Shown here: positions 17,982-25,913 of the stretch, piece after piece | Layout: each line of letters opens with the position of its first letter | Numbering within the stretch: the stretch's first letter is position 1 | Assembly (NCBI GenBank): GCA_030615745.1 | Contig: JAUWYR010000010.1 | Coordinates: forward strand, 1 to 61,578 | Direction of reading: 5' to 3' | Origin: Candidatus Zixiibacteriota bacterium | Lineage (GTDB): Bacteria > Zixibacteria > MSB-5A5 > SM23-73-2 | DNA length: 61,578 bases | The notes under the pieces: model-generated | Databases searched by the model: none | What the model was told of the DNA's origin: nothing | What the model saw: only the letters and a program-made list of their open reading frames with translations | Program-made: the position numbers and the translations under genes

Positions 17982-20186
17982 ATGTTAGAGGAATTGTTGG
18001 GAAATTTAGAGGGGAGATTGACTGAAAAGCAAGAGGTGGTTTCTGATGATTTGGTTTTTTTGATAAACTCGAAAATTAAACCCTTGGTGTCTGTTAAAAA
18101 AGACCAGATTTTCATCCGTGCGATGTTTTTGGTATCGGATGAGGTTAATACCTATGGAGGATGTTTTCCTTCAGATGAACATAAAGGATTAGCTTCTCTT
18201 CTTGTTGACTCTCCGGTCCTTGTCGGTCATAAAAAAGATAAGCTTCCAATAGCGAGGAATTTTAAAGCTGAATCGGTTAAAAAGGATGGGCATAACTGGA
18301 TAAAGGTGTGGTTTTACTGGTTAACATCTTCTGAGGGAGCTTTTTCTTTGAAGGAAAACATTGACCATGGAATCTACAAGGAGTGTTCATTAGGTTTTTT
18401 GTTTGAATTTCCTGAGTGCTCAGTGTGCGGTCAGGATATGAGATATTGTGAGCACATTCCTTTTAAAACCTACCAAAAAGATGGGGGTTTTGTTCAGGCA
18501 TTTTTTAACTACAGAAAAATAAATAAGGTTCTGGAGACCTCTTTGGTCTATCGAGGTGCTGTGCCTAATACCTCGATGACCAATGAGTTTATCTATCAAA
18601 AACATCAGTGCAAAGATGATTTATGTAAGTTGAAAAGATTATACCGGGAGGTGGTGGAGGGGTCTTTAAAAAGGATGGGACTAAAAGATCAAGTTGAGCT
18701 GGCTGGGAGTATAAAGGATAAAGGATACTCAGACCATCATATCGATATGGTCTGTAAACCAGAGCTAAAAGATAAGATATTATCTTTTTTGCCAGCCAGC
18801 TACAAAGATAAAATACACTTTGTCGAGGAGACTTCTAAAGAAGAAAAAAATATAATCCCTTTAAATTTTGTTCCTCCTACAAATCCTGAGAAAAAAGAAA
18901 AAAGTTCAAATGAGTTTTTCTATCTCGATGATTTAAAACTTTTATCTGGCGAGTTTATAGTTGAGCCAAAATATGATGGAGTGAGATTACAGCTCCATAA
19001 AAAAGAAGATAAATTTGAGATTTTTACCGGTGATGGAAAATCTGTAAAGGATAAATTTCCAAATTTGACAAAGCATTTTTTAAAATCTCCTCACACTTCT
19101 TTTATCCTCGATGGTGAGATGGTTAAATACAGAGGAAAGACAAGGCTTTCTTATAAGGATGTGTCAGAATATATTTTAAATAAAGATTTTCTTTTTGATT
19201 CACATTTCAGATATAAGGTTTTCGATATTTTGTATTTAGATGGAAAGGATTTAACTTCAAGTCCATTAAGTGAAAGAAAAGAGATTTTACAAAAAAGTTT
19301 TGAAGAGAGCCAATTTTTAAATATAGTGAAATTTGAGAAAGTATCTGAAGATAAAATCACAGATGTTATAGAGAAAGTCTCCACTTCTGAAGGGGCGATA
19401 ATAAAAGCTTCAACTTCTGGATATTTTGACTCAAAAGATTGGTTCAAATGGAAAAAAGATTTCCAACTCGATGTTCTGGTTACCAAGGTTATAAAGAACA
19501 AGGGTAGCACATTTAATTACCTCTGTGCAGTGGGATCAAGAGAGGTTCCTTTTGTTTTAGGCACCACATATTCGACAAATATTCAAGCAGATGCCGGTGA
19601 AATCTTAAGAGTCCAGATAGATTATTTGACCAAAACCAAGGATGGCTTTACCTGGTATGCTCCAAAGGTTTTGGATAAAAGGGAGGATAAAAAAGAGCCT
19701 GACCCCTTCTCTGTTTTGGAGAGGATGATTAAGAAAAAAGAAAGAGATTTGAGATTTGAGAAAGAGAAAAAAGAGCGGTTTGTTCTTCAACTTCATTTTT
19801 GGGGAAAATCAAGACATCATAATCTGAGGTTTGAGAAGGGAAATAGCTTAATTGGGCTGACTCTGTTTAAACTAAATTTAGCTGACCTAAAAAATGGGAG
19901 AAGGTTTTTGTGTGAATGGAAGGATTGCCAGGATTTGAAATGGCTCGATTTCGAAGGTGAGATTCCTCCTGAAGAGGACTCTGAGGGAAAACCGAGCAAA
20001 AACAAGGTTTCCTATATGAAGATTCTGGATAAAGGGGAATATGAGATTTTAGAAGAAGACCCCGATTTTCTTAGCTTTAAAATTTCAGGAAAAATCTTAA
20101 ATGGAGTCTATCTGGTGAGGAAAGTTAAGCTCAATGGAATTGATAGGTGGCTTTTCTGGAAAAAGAAAGAAGAGGTTAAAAATTAA
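17982..20186 (+). CDS. Four-part fusion: phage maturation protease, nucleotidyltransferase-like segment, ATP-dependent DNA ligase, LigD-type phosphoesterase-like domain
   Basis: Residues 35-200 resemble an HK97-type prohead protease: His in VLVGH near 84 and Ser in ECSLGF near 136 fit the family His/Ser pair, followed by a zinc-knuckle-like CSVCGQDMRYCEH. Residues 212-285 (ELAGSIKDKGYSDHHIDMV) resemble a minimal nucleotidyltransferase with an altered metal site. Residues 312-570 are a full ATP-dependent DNA ligase core: KYDGVR (acceptor Lys330), FILDGEMV, FDILYLDG, EGAIIK, WFKWKKD, then an OB-fold. Residues 598-734 (LQLHFWGKSRHHNLRFE, FEGEIPP, RWLFWKKK) resemble the LigD 3'-phosphoesterase, here C-terminal to the ligase. 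The ATG follows GAAGAGGGTAAGGGG. Ligase assignment is strong; protease good; the other two are inferred. Confidence 0.8.
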   Translation: MLEELLGNLEGRLTEKQEVVSDDLVFLINSKIKPLVSVKKDQIFIRAMFLVSDEVNTYGGCFPSDEHKGLASLLVDSPVLVGHKKDKLPIARNFKAESVKKDGHNWIKVWFYWLTSSEGAFSLKENIDHGIYKECSLGFLFEFPECSVCGQDMRYCEHIPFKTYQKDGGFVQAFFNYRKINKVLETSLVYRGAVPNTSMTNEFIYQKHQCKDDLCKLKRLYREVVEGSLKRMGLKDQVELAGSIKDKGYSDHHIDMVCKPELKDKILSFLPASYKDKIHFVEETSKEEKNIIPLNFVPPTNPEKKEKSSNEFFYLDDLKLLSGEFIVEPKYDGVRLQLHKKEDKFEIFTGDGKSVKDKFPNLTKHFLKSPHTSFILDGEMVKYRGKTRLSYKDVSEYILNKDFLFDSHFRYKVFDILYLDGKDLTSSPLSERKEILQKSFEESQFLNIVKFEKVSEDKITDVIEKVSTSEGAIIKASTSGYFDSKDWFKWKKDFQLDVLVTKVIKNKGSTFNYLCAVGSREVPFVLGTTYSTNIQADAGEILRVQIDYLTKTKDGFTWYAPKVLDKREDKKEPDPFSVLERMIKKKERDLRFEKEKKERFVLQLHFWGKSRHHNLRFEKGNSLIGLTLFKLNLADLKNGRRFLCEWKDCQDLKWLDFEGEIPPEEDSEGKPSKNKVSYMKILDKGEYEILEEDPDFLSFKISGKILNGVYLVRKVKLNGIDRWLFWKKKEEVKN

Positions 20187-20193
20187 AAAAGTT

Positions 20194-20490
20194 ATGATTG
20201 GGAATAATAATAAATTCTTTTCAAAAGTTCATCTACTTCAGTTTCTTTTTGCCTTTTTTGTGACAGCTTTTGGAATCATAACCGCATACCATACTGCTAT
20301 TTTTGGAATAAAATTAGACCTAACAAAAAAAGCTGAGTCTGAGATTGTAAATCAACTCGATAAAAAGCTTTCAAGAATTGAGATACATATAAATGAAAAT
20401 CTTTTGACCAAAAACGATTTTTACCAATTCAAAGAGCAAATGGATAAAAGATTGACCAGAATAGAATATAAGCTAAAGATAAAAAAATAA
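20194..20490 (+). CDS. Small membrane protein with C-terminal coiled coil (holin/spanin-like position)
   Basis: The 98-residue product has one strong membrane helix (LLQFLFAFFVTAFGIITAYH) near residues 11-30, a second weaker hydrophobic stretch, then an amphipathic coiled coil ending KLKIKK. I chose the ATG 8 bases after the preceding stop; a longer frame overlapping the fusion gene is possible. Small proteins of this shape in phage clusters are often lysis accessory or membrane-anchoring proteins, but this is inference. It sits between the protease-ligase and the presumed scaffold gene. Confidence 0.6.
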   Translation: MIGNNNKFFSKVHLLQFLFAFFVTAFGIITAYHTAIFGIKLDLTKKAESEIVNQLDKKLSRIEIHINENLLTKNDFYQFKEQMDKRLTRIEYKLKIKK

Positions 20491-20509
20491 AAATTTTAAG
20501 AGGTGAGAT

Positions 20510-20944
20510 ATGAAAGAGGTCGAGTTAGCGAATAAGTTAAAAGGATATGCAGAGATATTAGAAGATGAGAGCGTTGAGAAAATCGAGTTCGATTCTTTAA
20601 AAGACGCTCTTAAAAAAGCGGCTACAAACCTTGTCCAATTAGAAGGAACAAAAAAACTGTGTGAGAGGCTTCTTTGTGATTTCAAATCGGAGTTAAAAAG
20701 ATTAGCCAATTTTTTATCCTTTGCCAAAAGTGATAGCTCTACTTTAAACTTGGTTGAAAACCTTTTAAGCTCAGAAAACTTGGATTTCGATGATTTAATT
20801 CTTTTAAGGAAAAAACTAAAAGCGGAGTTCGATAGCGCGTTTCCTTCAAGGCCACTTTCGAGGGCGGTTGAGAAAATCGACGATCAAGGGAAAGATATTT
20901 TTGAATCCAAAATCGGGGAGTTCAGAGTAGGTGGTAGGTTATAG
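20510..20944 (+). CDS. Coiled-coil protein, possible capsid scaffold
   Basis: The 144-residue product is highly charged and almost wholly helical, without domain signatures. Its place between the maturation protease and the capsid gene, and its helical nature, fit a scaffolding protein, though the capsid protein also appears to carry its own N-terminal delta-like region. AGAGGTGAG lies just before the ATG. The last residues (RVGGRL, stop) are encoded by a TAGGTGG heptamer array that continues to about 20975, so the natural C-terminus may have been replaced by repeat expansion. Confidence 0.55.
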   Translation: MKEVELANKLKGYAEILEDESVEKIEFDSLKDALKKAATNLVQLEGTKKLCERLLCDFKSELKRLANFLSFAKSDSSTLNLVENLLSSENLDFDDLILLRKKLKAEFDSAFPSRPLSRAVEKIDDQGKDIFESKIGEFRVGGRL

Positions 20945-21047
20945 GTGATAGGTAGTAGGTATTAGGTGTGGGTTTGAAAACCCTAAGATGTTGTCTTCAA
21001 AGACAGGTTAAAATTTTAAAGTTTTAAAAAGATGAAAGGAGAAAATG

Positions 21048-21467
21048 ATGGGAATAAGAGAGCAAGATTTAGAGGGATTGGGTGCAGTCTATGCCAGCTT
21101 TGAGATCAAACAGACCGGTGGGGTTGATGATTTGAAGGATGAGGATATTGGAAAAGCGGTCAAGATTTCGGATGATAATCAGGTGTGTCTGTCCATCGAT
21201 GGTTCTATGTTTTTGGGGAAATTAGTTGATCTTTCCTTGACCGATGCTGATTCCGGGAAAAGGGTGGCTACTGTTCAGATAAAAGGAGTGATGACCGTTC
21301 CAATAACCACCACCTATCCAGAAATTGGAGATCGGGTAGTTGGGGGTGCAGATGGAACTGTTAAGAAGGCTCCGGCTTTGACAGGTTATGACCCTGCTGG
21401 CGGAAATATTGCCAGGGGAACTGTGGTCTGTGTGAATGGGACTTCTGAGTGTACCCTTGTTATGTAA
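21048..21467 (+). CDS. Capsid decoration-like protein
   Basis: The 139-residue product is beta-rich, with a DIGKAVKIS...VCLSIDGSMFLGKLVDLS stretch and a C-terminal YDPAGGNIARGTVVCVNG...CTLVM. Small beta proteins directly before the major capsid gene are usually head-stabilising or decoration proteins; the VGGADGTVKKAP turn resembles such proteins. Of two ATG codons three bases apart, the second has the better spacing to AAAGGAG. The function is inferred from position and size. Confidence 0.55.
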   Translation: MGIREQDLEGLGAVYASFEIKQTGGVDDLKDEDIGKAVKISDDNQVCLSIDGSMFLGKLVDLSLTDADSGKRVATVQIKGVMTVPITTTYPEIGDRVVGGADGTVKKAPALTGYDPAGGNIARGTVVCVNGTSECTLVM

Positions 21468-21491
21468 CCCTTAAATTTATTGGAGAAAAAA

Positions 21492-22607
21492 ATGACAGAG
21501 GATAGATTTTTCAATGAAAATTCACCTGAATTCCAAAGGCTTTTGGAGCTTGCCTCCAAAGAGAAGCCTATCTCAGGGACCATCGATCTGTCCAGGGCAA
21601 AAGAGATAAAAGTGACAAAGGACATGTATCTTGAGGCTCAGAAAAGGGGTATGACTTTATCTGAGCTTTTAGAGACTGGGGATTATGACCCTTCTTTTGT
21701 GGGGTCCCCTCTGGATGCTTTTGAGAAACAACTTCTACTTCATGGGATAAAGGTGAGTGGTAAAAATGCAGTCTCTGTGGAGCTTTTCTATCAAGGGGCT
21801 CCAGCTCTTCTTCCTGAGTTCATGATGAGAGAGATCAAAAAGGGACAGAGGATGAGACCTGAGTTGGAAAAAATTGTCTCAAGCTCCAACCAGATCTCAA
21901 ACTCCAGATACACACCTTTCTATGTTGATGTTACCCCTACGGATAGAAAGCTCTCCTTGCGCCCAATAGGTGACCTTTCCCATATTCCAACAATCACTGT
22001 GGCTGAGCAAGTTCATACAATAACTGTGCCGGATTATGGAGTGACTCTCAAAACCTCTTACAAAGCCCTGAGGTCAAAAAGCACAGCCCAGTTTAAGGTT
22101 TTATTATGGTATATCGGGTTCAGATTGCAGGCGGATAAGATGGCTTTGGTTGTGGATACGATAATCAATGGAGATGGAAATCAGAATCCAGCAAAAGTTG
22201 TTAATACCGAGACATCAGGAACCCTTTCTTATTCGGACTTAGTTGGATTATATAACGAATTTTTTCCCTTTGAGATGAACACCATCCTATGCCATAAGGA
22301 TAAGATCAACAAAATTTTGAATATGGATGAATTCAAAGATCCGATGGCTGGTTTTAAATTCCAAAAGACCGGTGAGCTTGTCTCTCCTTTGGGCTCAACT
22401 CTGATCCGATGCGATGATGTGCCATCTGACTTACTTTTAGGACTGGATAATCGGTTTGCTATTGAAGAGGTTGTCTCCTCTCCACTTATGGTGGAGTATG
22501 ACAAAGTTATTGAGCAAAAGTTAGAGGAGGCGGTTATCTCTGAATCTGTGGCTTATGCTAAGGTGATAAAGGAAGCATCTCTGATTTTAGATTCAGTCTG
22601 GACTTAA
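21492..22607 (+). CDS. Major capsid protein, HK97-fold type
   Basis: The 371-residue product has the length and order of HK97-type coat proteins: an N-terminal helical delta-like region (about 1-85), a conserved FMMREIKKGQRM helix, a long central domain with LRPIGDLSHIPTITVAEQVHTI, a QADKMALVVDTIINGDG spine-helix segment, and a C-terminal beta tongue ending LDSVWT. The maturation protease upstream would remove the delta region. GGAG lies 6-7 bases before the ATG at 21492. A strong hairpin follows at 22631. The call is good on context and pattern, without an exact motif. Confidence 0.75.
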   Translation: MTEDRFFNENSPEFQRLLELASKEKPISGTIDLSRAKEIKVTKDMYLEAQKRGMTLSELLETGDYDPSFVGSPLDAFEKQLLLHGIKVSGKNAVSVELFYQGAPALLPEFMMREIKKGQRMRPELEKIVSSSNQISNSRYTPFYVDVTPTDRKLSLRPIGDLSHIPTITVAEQVHTITVPDYGVTLKTSYKALRSKSTAQFKVLLWYIGFRLQADKMALVVDTIINGDGNQNPAKVVNTETSGTLSYSDLVGLYNEFFPFEMNTILCHKDKINKILNMDEFKDPMAGFKFQKTGELVSPLGSTLIRCDDVPSDLLLGLDNRFAIEEVVSSPLMVEYDKVIEQKLEEAVISESVAYAKVIKEASLILDSVWT

Positions 22608-22630
22608 ATAACAGATAAAAGAAAATAAAA

Positions 22631-22661
22631 AGCGTGGTTCTGTTTTCTACAGAACCACGCT
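22631..22661 (+). other. mRNA hairpin after the capsid gene
   Basis: AGCGTGGTTCTGT and ACAGAACCACGCT form a 13-bp stem with a 5-base loop. No T-run follows; instead AAAGGAG, the ribosome site of the next gene, begins at once. It looks like a 3'-end stabiliser or partial attenuator that sets capsid above downstream expression. Confidence 0.65.
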
Positions 22662-22675
22662 AAAGGAGAAAAAAA

Positions 22676-22864
22676 ATGTCTAAGATTTTTGTGAAGTTTT
22701 CTGGTAGCTATGATTTTGTTCTTTTCGACCCTGAGCAAGGGATTTTGAGAAGAAAAGGTAAGGGTGAGCAACCTTCAATTGAGGTGAGAAGAACTTCTTT
22801 TGTTGAAGCCAGGATAAAGGAGGGGCTTTTGGTTGAAGCTCCTAAGAGAACTAAGGATAAATAA
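22676..22864 (+). CDS. Small basic phage-cluster protein of unknown function
   Basis: The 62-residue product (FVKFSGSYDFVLFDPEQG, then a Lys/Arg-rich RRKGKGEQ and a helical KEGLLVEAP end) is short, begins after a good AAAGGAG and is followed two bases after its stop by the next ATG, so it is translationally coupled. Small head-completion or head-fibre proteins occur at this position in many phages, but I recognise no family. Confidence 0.6.
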   Translation: MSKIFVKFSGSYDFVLFDPEQGILRRKGKGEQPSIEVRRTSFVEARIKEGLLVEAPKRTKDK

Positions 22865-22866
22865 AA

Positions 22867-24288
22867 ATGGAAAGACTTCTAGAGAAATCAAGCTCTTTTT
22901 ATGGCACAGGGATTGGGCCACAGGCTAAGTTATTCAAAGTTTTATCAGGACAATACAAGAACAGAATCTTAGCCCTATATCCTAAGGATCCGGACACCTT
23001 GGTCTACTCTTGGGCTGACCCTCCTTATTTTAACTGGTCAGAGCCGGAAAATATTGCAACCGATTCTGCTGATTATCCCTGTTCTGGTCTTATGGATGAG
23101 GATGGGAATTTATATGTTGTTTATACTGTGAAGACCACTTTAGCTTTAGCTTTTGTGAAATTATCATTTTCCTCTGGGAGCTGGTCTTTGGGCACTGTTC
23201 ATATAATCTGTAGTGTGGAGAAAAATTATTACCCGAGCATTACAAAAGATAGTTTGGGAAGACTATGGGTATCGTGGTCATACTATGACTCATCTTTATA
23301 CAGATACTATGTTCACGTTAAAAACTCAGTTGACCATGGAGTTACCTGGGGTTTAGGTGAGACAGACCCGGGGACCTCTTTGACCAATGGAGAAACATCC
23401 TGTTTTTCACAACTAATTTTTCTATCACCTCATATATATTGCTTTTACTCAGATGGTGGAACAAAATTAGCTTACAGAAGGATCGAGCTTTCAGAAGGTT
23501 TCTGGGAATCTGAGAACCAGATATATTCTGGCTCAGATATTAATTCTAACTTTTGCGCTTGTGTGTCTAAGGATAGAAGGATCGGAGTTGTCTTTCCTGG
23601 AGTTTCATCTCTTTTATACAAAGAATATGACGGGAGCAGTTGGAGTGGGATCTTCACTGTGGAGTCTGTTTTGCCGGTGAGTCCAGCTTTGAGGTTTTTT
23701 GAGGAGGTCCCATATATATTCTATGGTAAAAATATCGGAGAAAAGCAAAATCAGATTTTTTTCACCTATTTTAAAAATGGGGTTTTTGTTCAACCTCTCC
23801 CTTTAGTTTGCGGTGCAAAGACATTTGATAAAGTCTTCTGCTATGATGAGTCTGCTTCTGAAAAACATCATGATAGAACCTCTGAGGCAGGTGATACAAC
23901 CCCTGCTGATCTTTTTCATCCGGAATCTTTTGCCTTGATTAAAGATTCGGATGATTGTTTGTATTTAGGTTTGGATTGTAAGTTCAATCTGGTGAACATA
24001 ATCTTATCCACACCTGGTGTGGGAGGAGAGGTGATCTGGCAATACTGGGATGGAGAAGATTGGATAAGCTTTGTTCCATACTCCGGTTCTTATAATTTTG
24101 ATTCAGAGCATTTGATTGTGCTTTTATGGGAGGATTTATCATCTTGCCCATCTTTCTGGCAGAGGTGCAAAGTTTGTGAAGAGGATAAGTTCTGGATAAG
24201 AGTTAAAGTGAGCATAACTTATACAACTGCTCCTGTCGGAACCCAGATCACCGGTGTGCCTGAGGGAAAATATATAAATGTTATTTAA
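22867..24288 (+). CDS. Sialidase-like beta-propeller with baseplate/fibre-type C-terminus
   Basis: The 473-residue product has repeated propeller blades (SADYPCSGLMDEDGNLYVVY; YPSITKDSLGRLWVSWSYYD; VSKDRRIGVVFPG) of the BNR/sialidase kind, but without a complete Asp-box series or catalytic set. The last 110 residues contain IWQYWDGEDWISF and FWQRCKVCEEDKFWIRVKV, a pattern seen in phage baseplate and fibre proteins. It has no signal peptide. A virion surface, receptor-binding or decoration role is likely. The start is coupled to the previous gene. Confidence 0.6.
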   Translation: MERLLEKSSSFYGTGIGPQAKLFKVLSGQYKNRILALYPKDPDTLVYSWADPPYFNWSEPENIATDSADYPCSGLMDEDGNLYVVYTVKTTLALAFVKLSFSSGSWSLGTVHIICSVEKNYYPSITKDSLGRLWVSWSYYDSSLYRYYVHVKNSVDHGVTWGLGETDPGTSLTNGETSCFSQLIFLSPHIYCFYSDGGTKLAYRRIELSEGFWESENQIYSGSDINSNFCACVSKDRRIGVVFPGVSSLLYKEYDGSSWSGIFTVESVLPVSPALRFFEEVPYIFYGKNIGEKQNQIFFTYFKNGVFVQPLPLVCGAKTFDKVFCYDESASEKHHDRTSEAGDTTPADLFHPESFALIKDSDDCLYLGLDCKFNLVNIILSTPGVGGEVIWQYWDGEDWISFVPYSGSYNFDSEHLIVLLWEDLSSCPSFWQRCKVCEEDKFWIRVKVSITYTTAPVGTQITGVPEGKYINVI

Positions 24289-24323
24289 AAAAGCGCGTAG
24301 GCGTCAAAAGATTTGAGGAGGAT

Positions 24324-25163
24324 ATGGCATTCACCAATTTGGAAAAGGTTAAAAAGCATATAATAGAACATCATCTTGAATTTGACCTGGTAAGAAATCT
24401 TTCCTTTCAGTTTCAAGGTGATGATTATACAAAGCTCCCTCATGCTAATTTGAAAACTTACTCGGAGAAGGTGAAGGGAAAAGAGAGTTTTTCACCTTCA
24501 AAGGAAGAGGTGAGCTTTGAATCCGATGAATCCGCTTTTCTTTCCCATACCGAGCTGATACCAGATTCTGTGGTCGTGGCATCTGATTCATCACTTGGTG
24601 AGATCTATACCGAGAATGTTGATTATTCTGTTGATTATGATTTAGGCAAAATCAAAAGGATAGAATCTGGCTCTATTCCAGATGGTAAAACTGTTGTGGT
24701 ATGGTATCTTTTTTACCGGGTCTATCAAAGGGATGCAGATTATAAAATAGATTATTCGAATGGTAAAATCAAAAGGCTTACATCCGGTGTTATAGAGGAT
24801 GGTCAATGGGTTTTGTTGGATTATCAGATAGAATTTGGCTCTCTTTTAGATGAGGTTGTTGAAAATGCTATCTGCGAGGCACATGAGAGGGTTTTAAAAT
24901 TCATCGACCCCTCATATCATAATTCCACAGATCAAGGATTGGTAACAGCTGAAACTTATCTTGTTGTTTCCATTGTTTGCAATATAAAAGCTTCAGAGGC
25001 TAAAAGTGGAAAGGTATTATCTGGTTCTCAGGCAGATTCTTTGTCAAAAGCCTGGGAGAGATTGGCAGATTCTTATAGAAGACAAGCTTATTTGATCTTA
25101 AGTGATTTCGCTAAAAAAATTGGAGGGCTTTTTTCACCCAAGGCGGTGAAGAGTAAAAATTAA
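24324..25163 (+). CDS. Head-tail connector-like protein with duplicated beta module
   Basis: The 279-residue product contains two copies of a beta unit, NVDYSVDYDLGKIKRIESGS and ADYKIDYSNGKIKRLTSGV, each followed by a DG(K/Q).VVVWY-like strand, as seen in phage baseplate/neck proteins. The C-terminal 110 residues are helical (SLLDEVVENAICEAHERVL...WERLADSYRRQAYLIL), resembling gp6/gp36-type connector subunits. GAGGAGG precedes the ATG. I infer a neck or stopper role; no exact family is recognised. Confidence 0.5.
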   Translation: MAFTNLEKVKKHIIEHHLEFDLVRNLSFQFQGDDYTKLPHANLKTYSEKVKGKESFSPSKEEVSFESDESAFLSHTELIPDSVVVASDSSLGEIYTENVDYSVDYDLGKIKRIESGSIPDGKTVVVWYLFYRVYQRDADYKIDYSNGKIKRLTSGVIEDGQWVLLDYQIEFGSLLDEVVENAICEAHERVLKFIDPSYHNSTDQGLVTAETYLVVSIVCNIKASEAKSGKVLSGSQADSLSKAWERLADSYRRQAYLILSDFAKKIGGLFSPKAVKSKN

Positions 25164-25172
25164 GGAAGGGTT

Positions 25173-25547
25173 ATGGCTAATTTGACCTTGGATTATCTCA
25201 GGGGGAGGAGGATGTGGTTGGTTCAAAATTTTGTGGTGTGGGGTGGTTGTTGTGGAGAGGACTTCTATTTTCTTTACACTCAGGTTGATTCACAAGAAAA
25301 AAGGATTGTTTTCAACTCAACTTTTTTAGGTGGAGAAACACAGGATATTAGTTTTTCTTCTCTTTATGATTTCAAGGGAAACCAACTACCGGCTACAATC
25401 AATCATCCTAAGGTAGTTGTCCTGTCAAAAAAAGAGTTGTTTTGTTTTGTCTTAGGTTCGGAGACAGACTCCAGTTTTAAAATCGCAAAGGAAAAAGGGT
25501 TAAAAGAAGATGGATTGGTGGATCTTCTAATTGTGGAGATGGGTTAA
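25173..25547 (+). CDS. Phage-cluster protein of unknown function
   Basis: The 124-residue product is predicted beta-rich, with an unusual WGGCCGEDFYFLYTQVDS segment and a C-terminal helix. It starts 10 bases after the previous stop with GGAAGG before the ATG, so it is in the same unit. Its size and place fit a head-closure or tail-terminator protein, but nothing in the sequence proves this. Confidence 0.5.
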   Translation: MANLTLDYLRGRRMWLVQNFVVWGGCCGEDFYFLYTQVDSQEKRIVFNSTFLGGETQDISFSSLYDFKGNQLPATINHPKVVVLSKKELFCFVLGSETDSSFKIAKEKGLKEDGLVDLLIVEMG

Positions 25548-25610
25548 AGTTTATTTTTTTAAATTTTTAATTTAGTTCCGAAGGATTCATCGAAGATCAA
25601 GAGATAGAGT

Positions 25611-25865
25611 ATGAAAGTAAAAAGAAAAAATCGAAGATCAAAAGAGAGAAAGCAAAAAGTAGTCTCTGAAGAAGACTTTTTAGAGAAGCTTTTAAAAAAA
25701 CTTCTGAAAAAACTCAATAACAAAGATTACAAGCCAACAGTTTCTGATGCGATCAAGGCGATACAGCTGAAAGAGAAATTGAAAAAGACCTCTGAGGCAG
25801 AAAAGATTTTCTGGGAGTTGATTGAAAAGATAAGATTGGAGGAGTTGGGGAAAATTGAGAACTGA
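25611..25865 (+). CDS. Small basic helical protein, possible DNA-binding (small-terminase-like)
   Basis: The 84-residue product begins with a very basic segment (KVKRKNRRSKERKQK) and continues as amphipathic helices with YKPTVSDAIKAIQLKEKL and FWELIEKIRLEEL. The basic head plus helical tail recalls short small-terminase or DNA-binding proteins, and no other small-terminase candidate exists in the cassette, but the match is weak. The ribosome site is poor. Confidence 0.45.
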   Translation: MKVKRKNRRSKERKQKVVSEEDFLEKLLKKLLKKLNNKDYKPTVSDAIKAIQLKEKLKKTSEAEKIFWELIEKIRLEELGKIEN

Positions 25866-25913
25866 AAGAAATTTAAAGTTTAAAATGAAAAATTCAAAAT
25901 TGAAAATTAAAAA

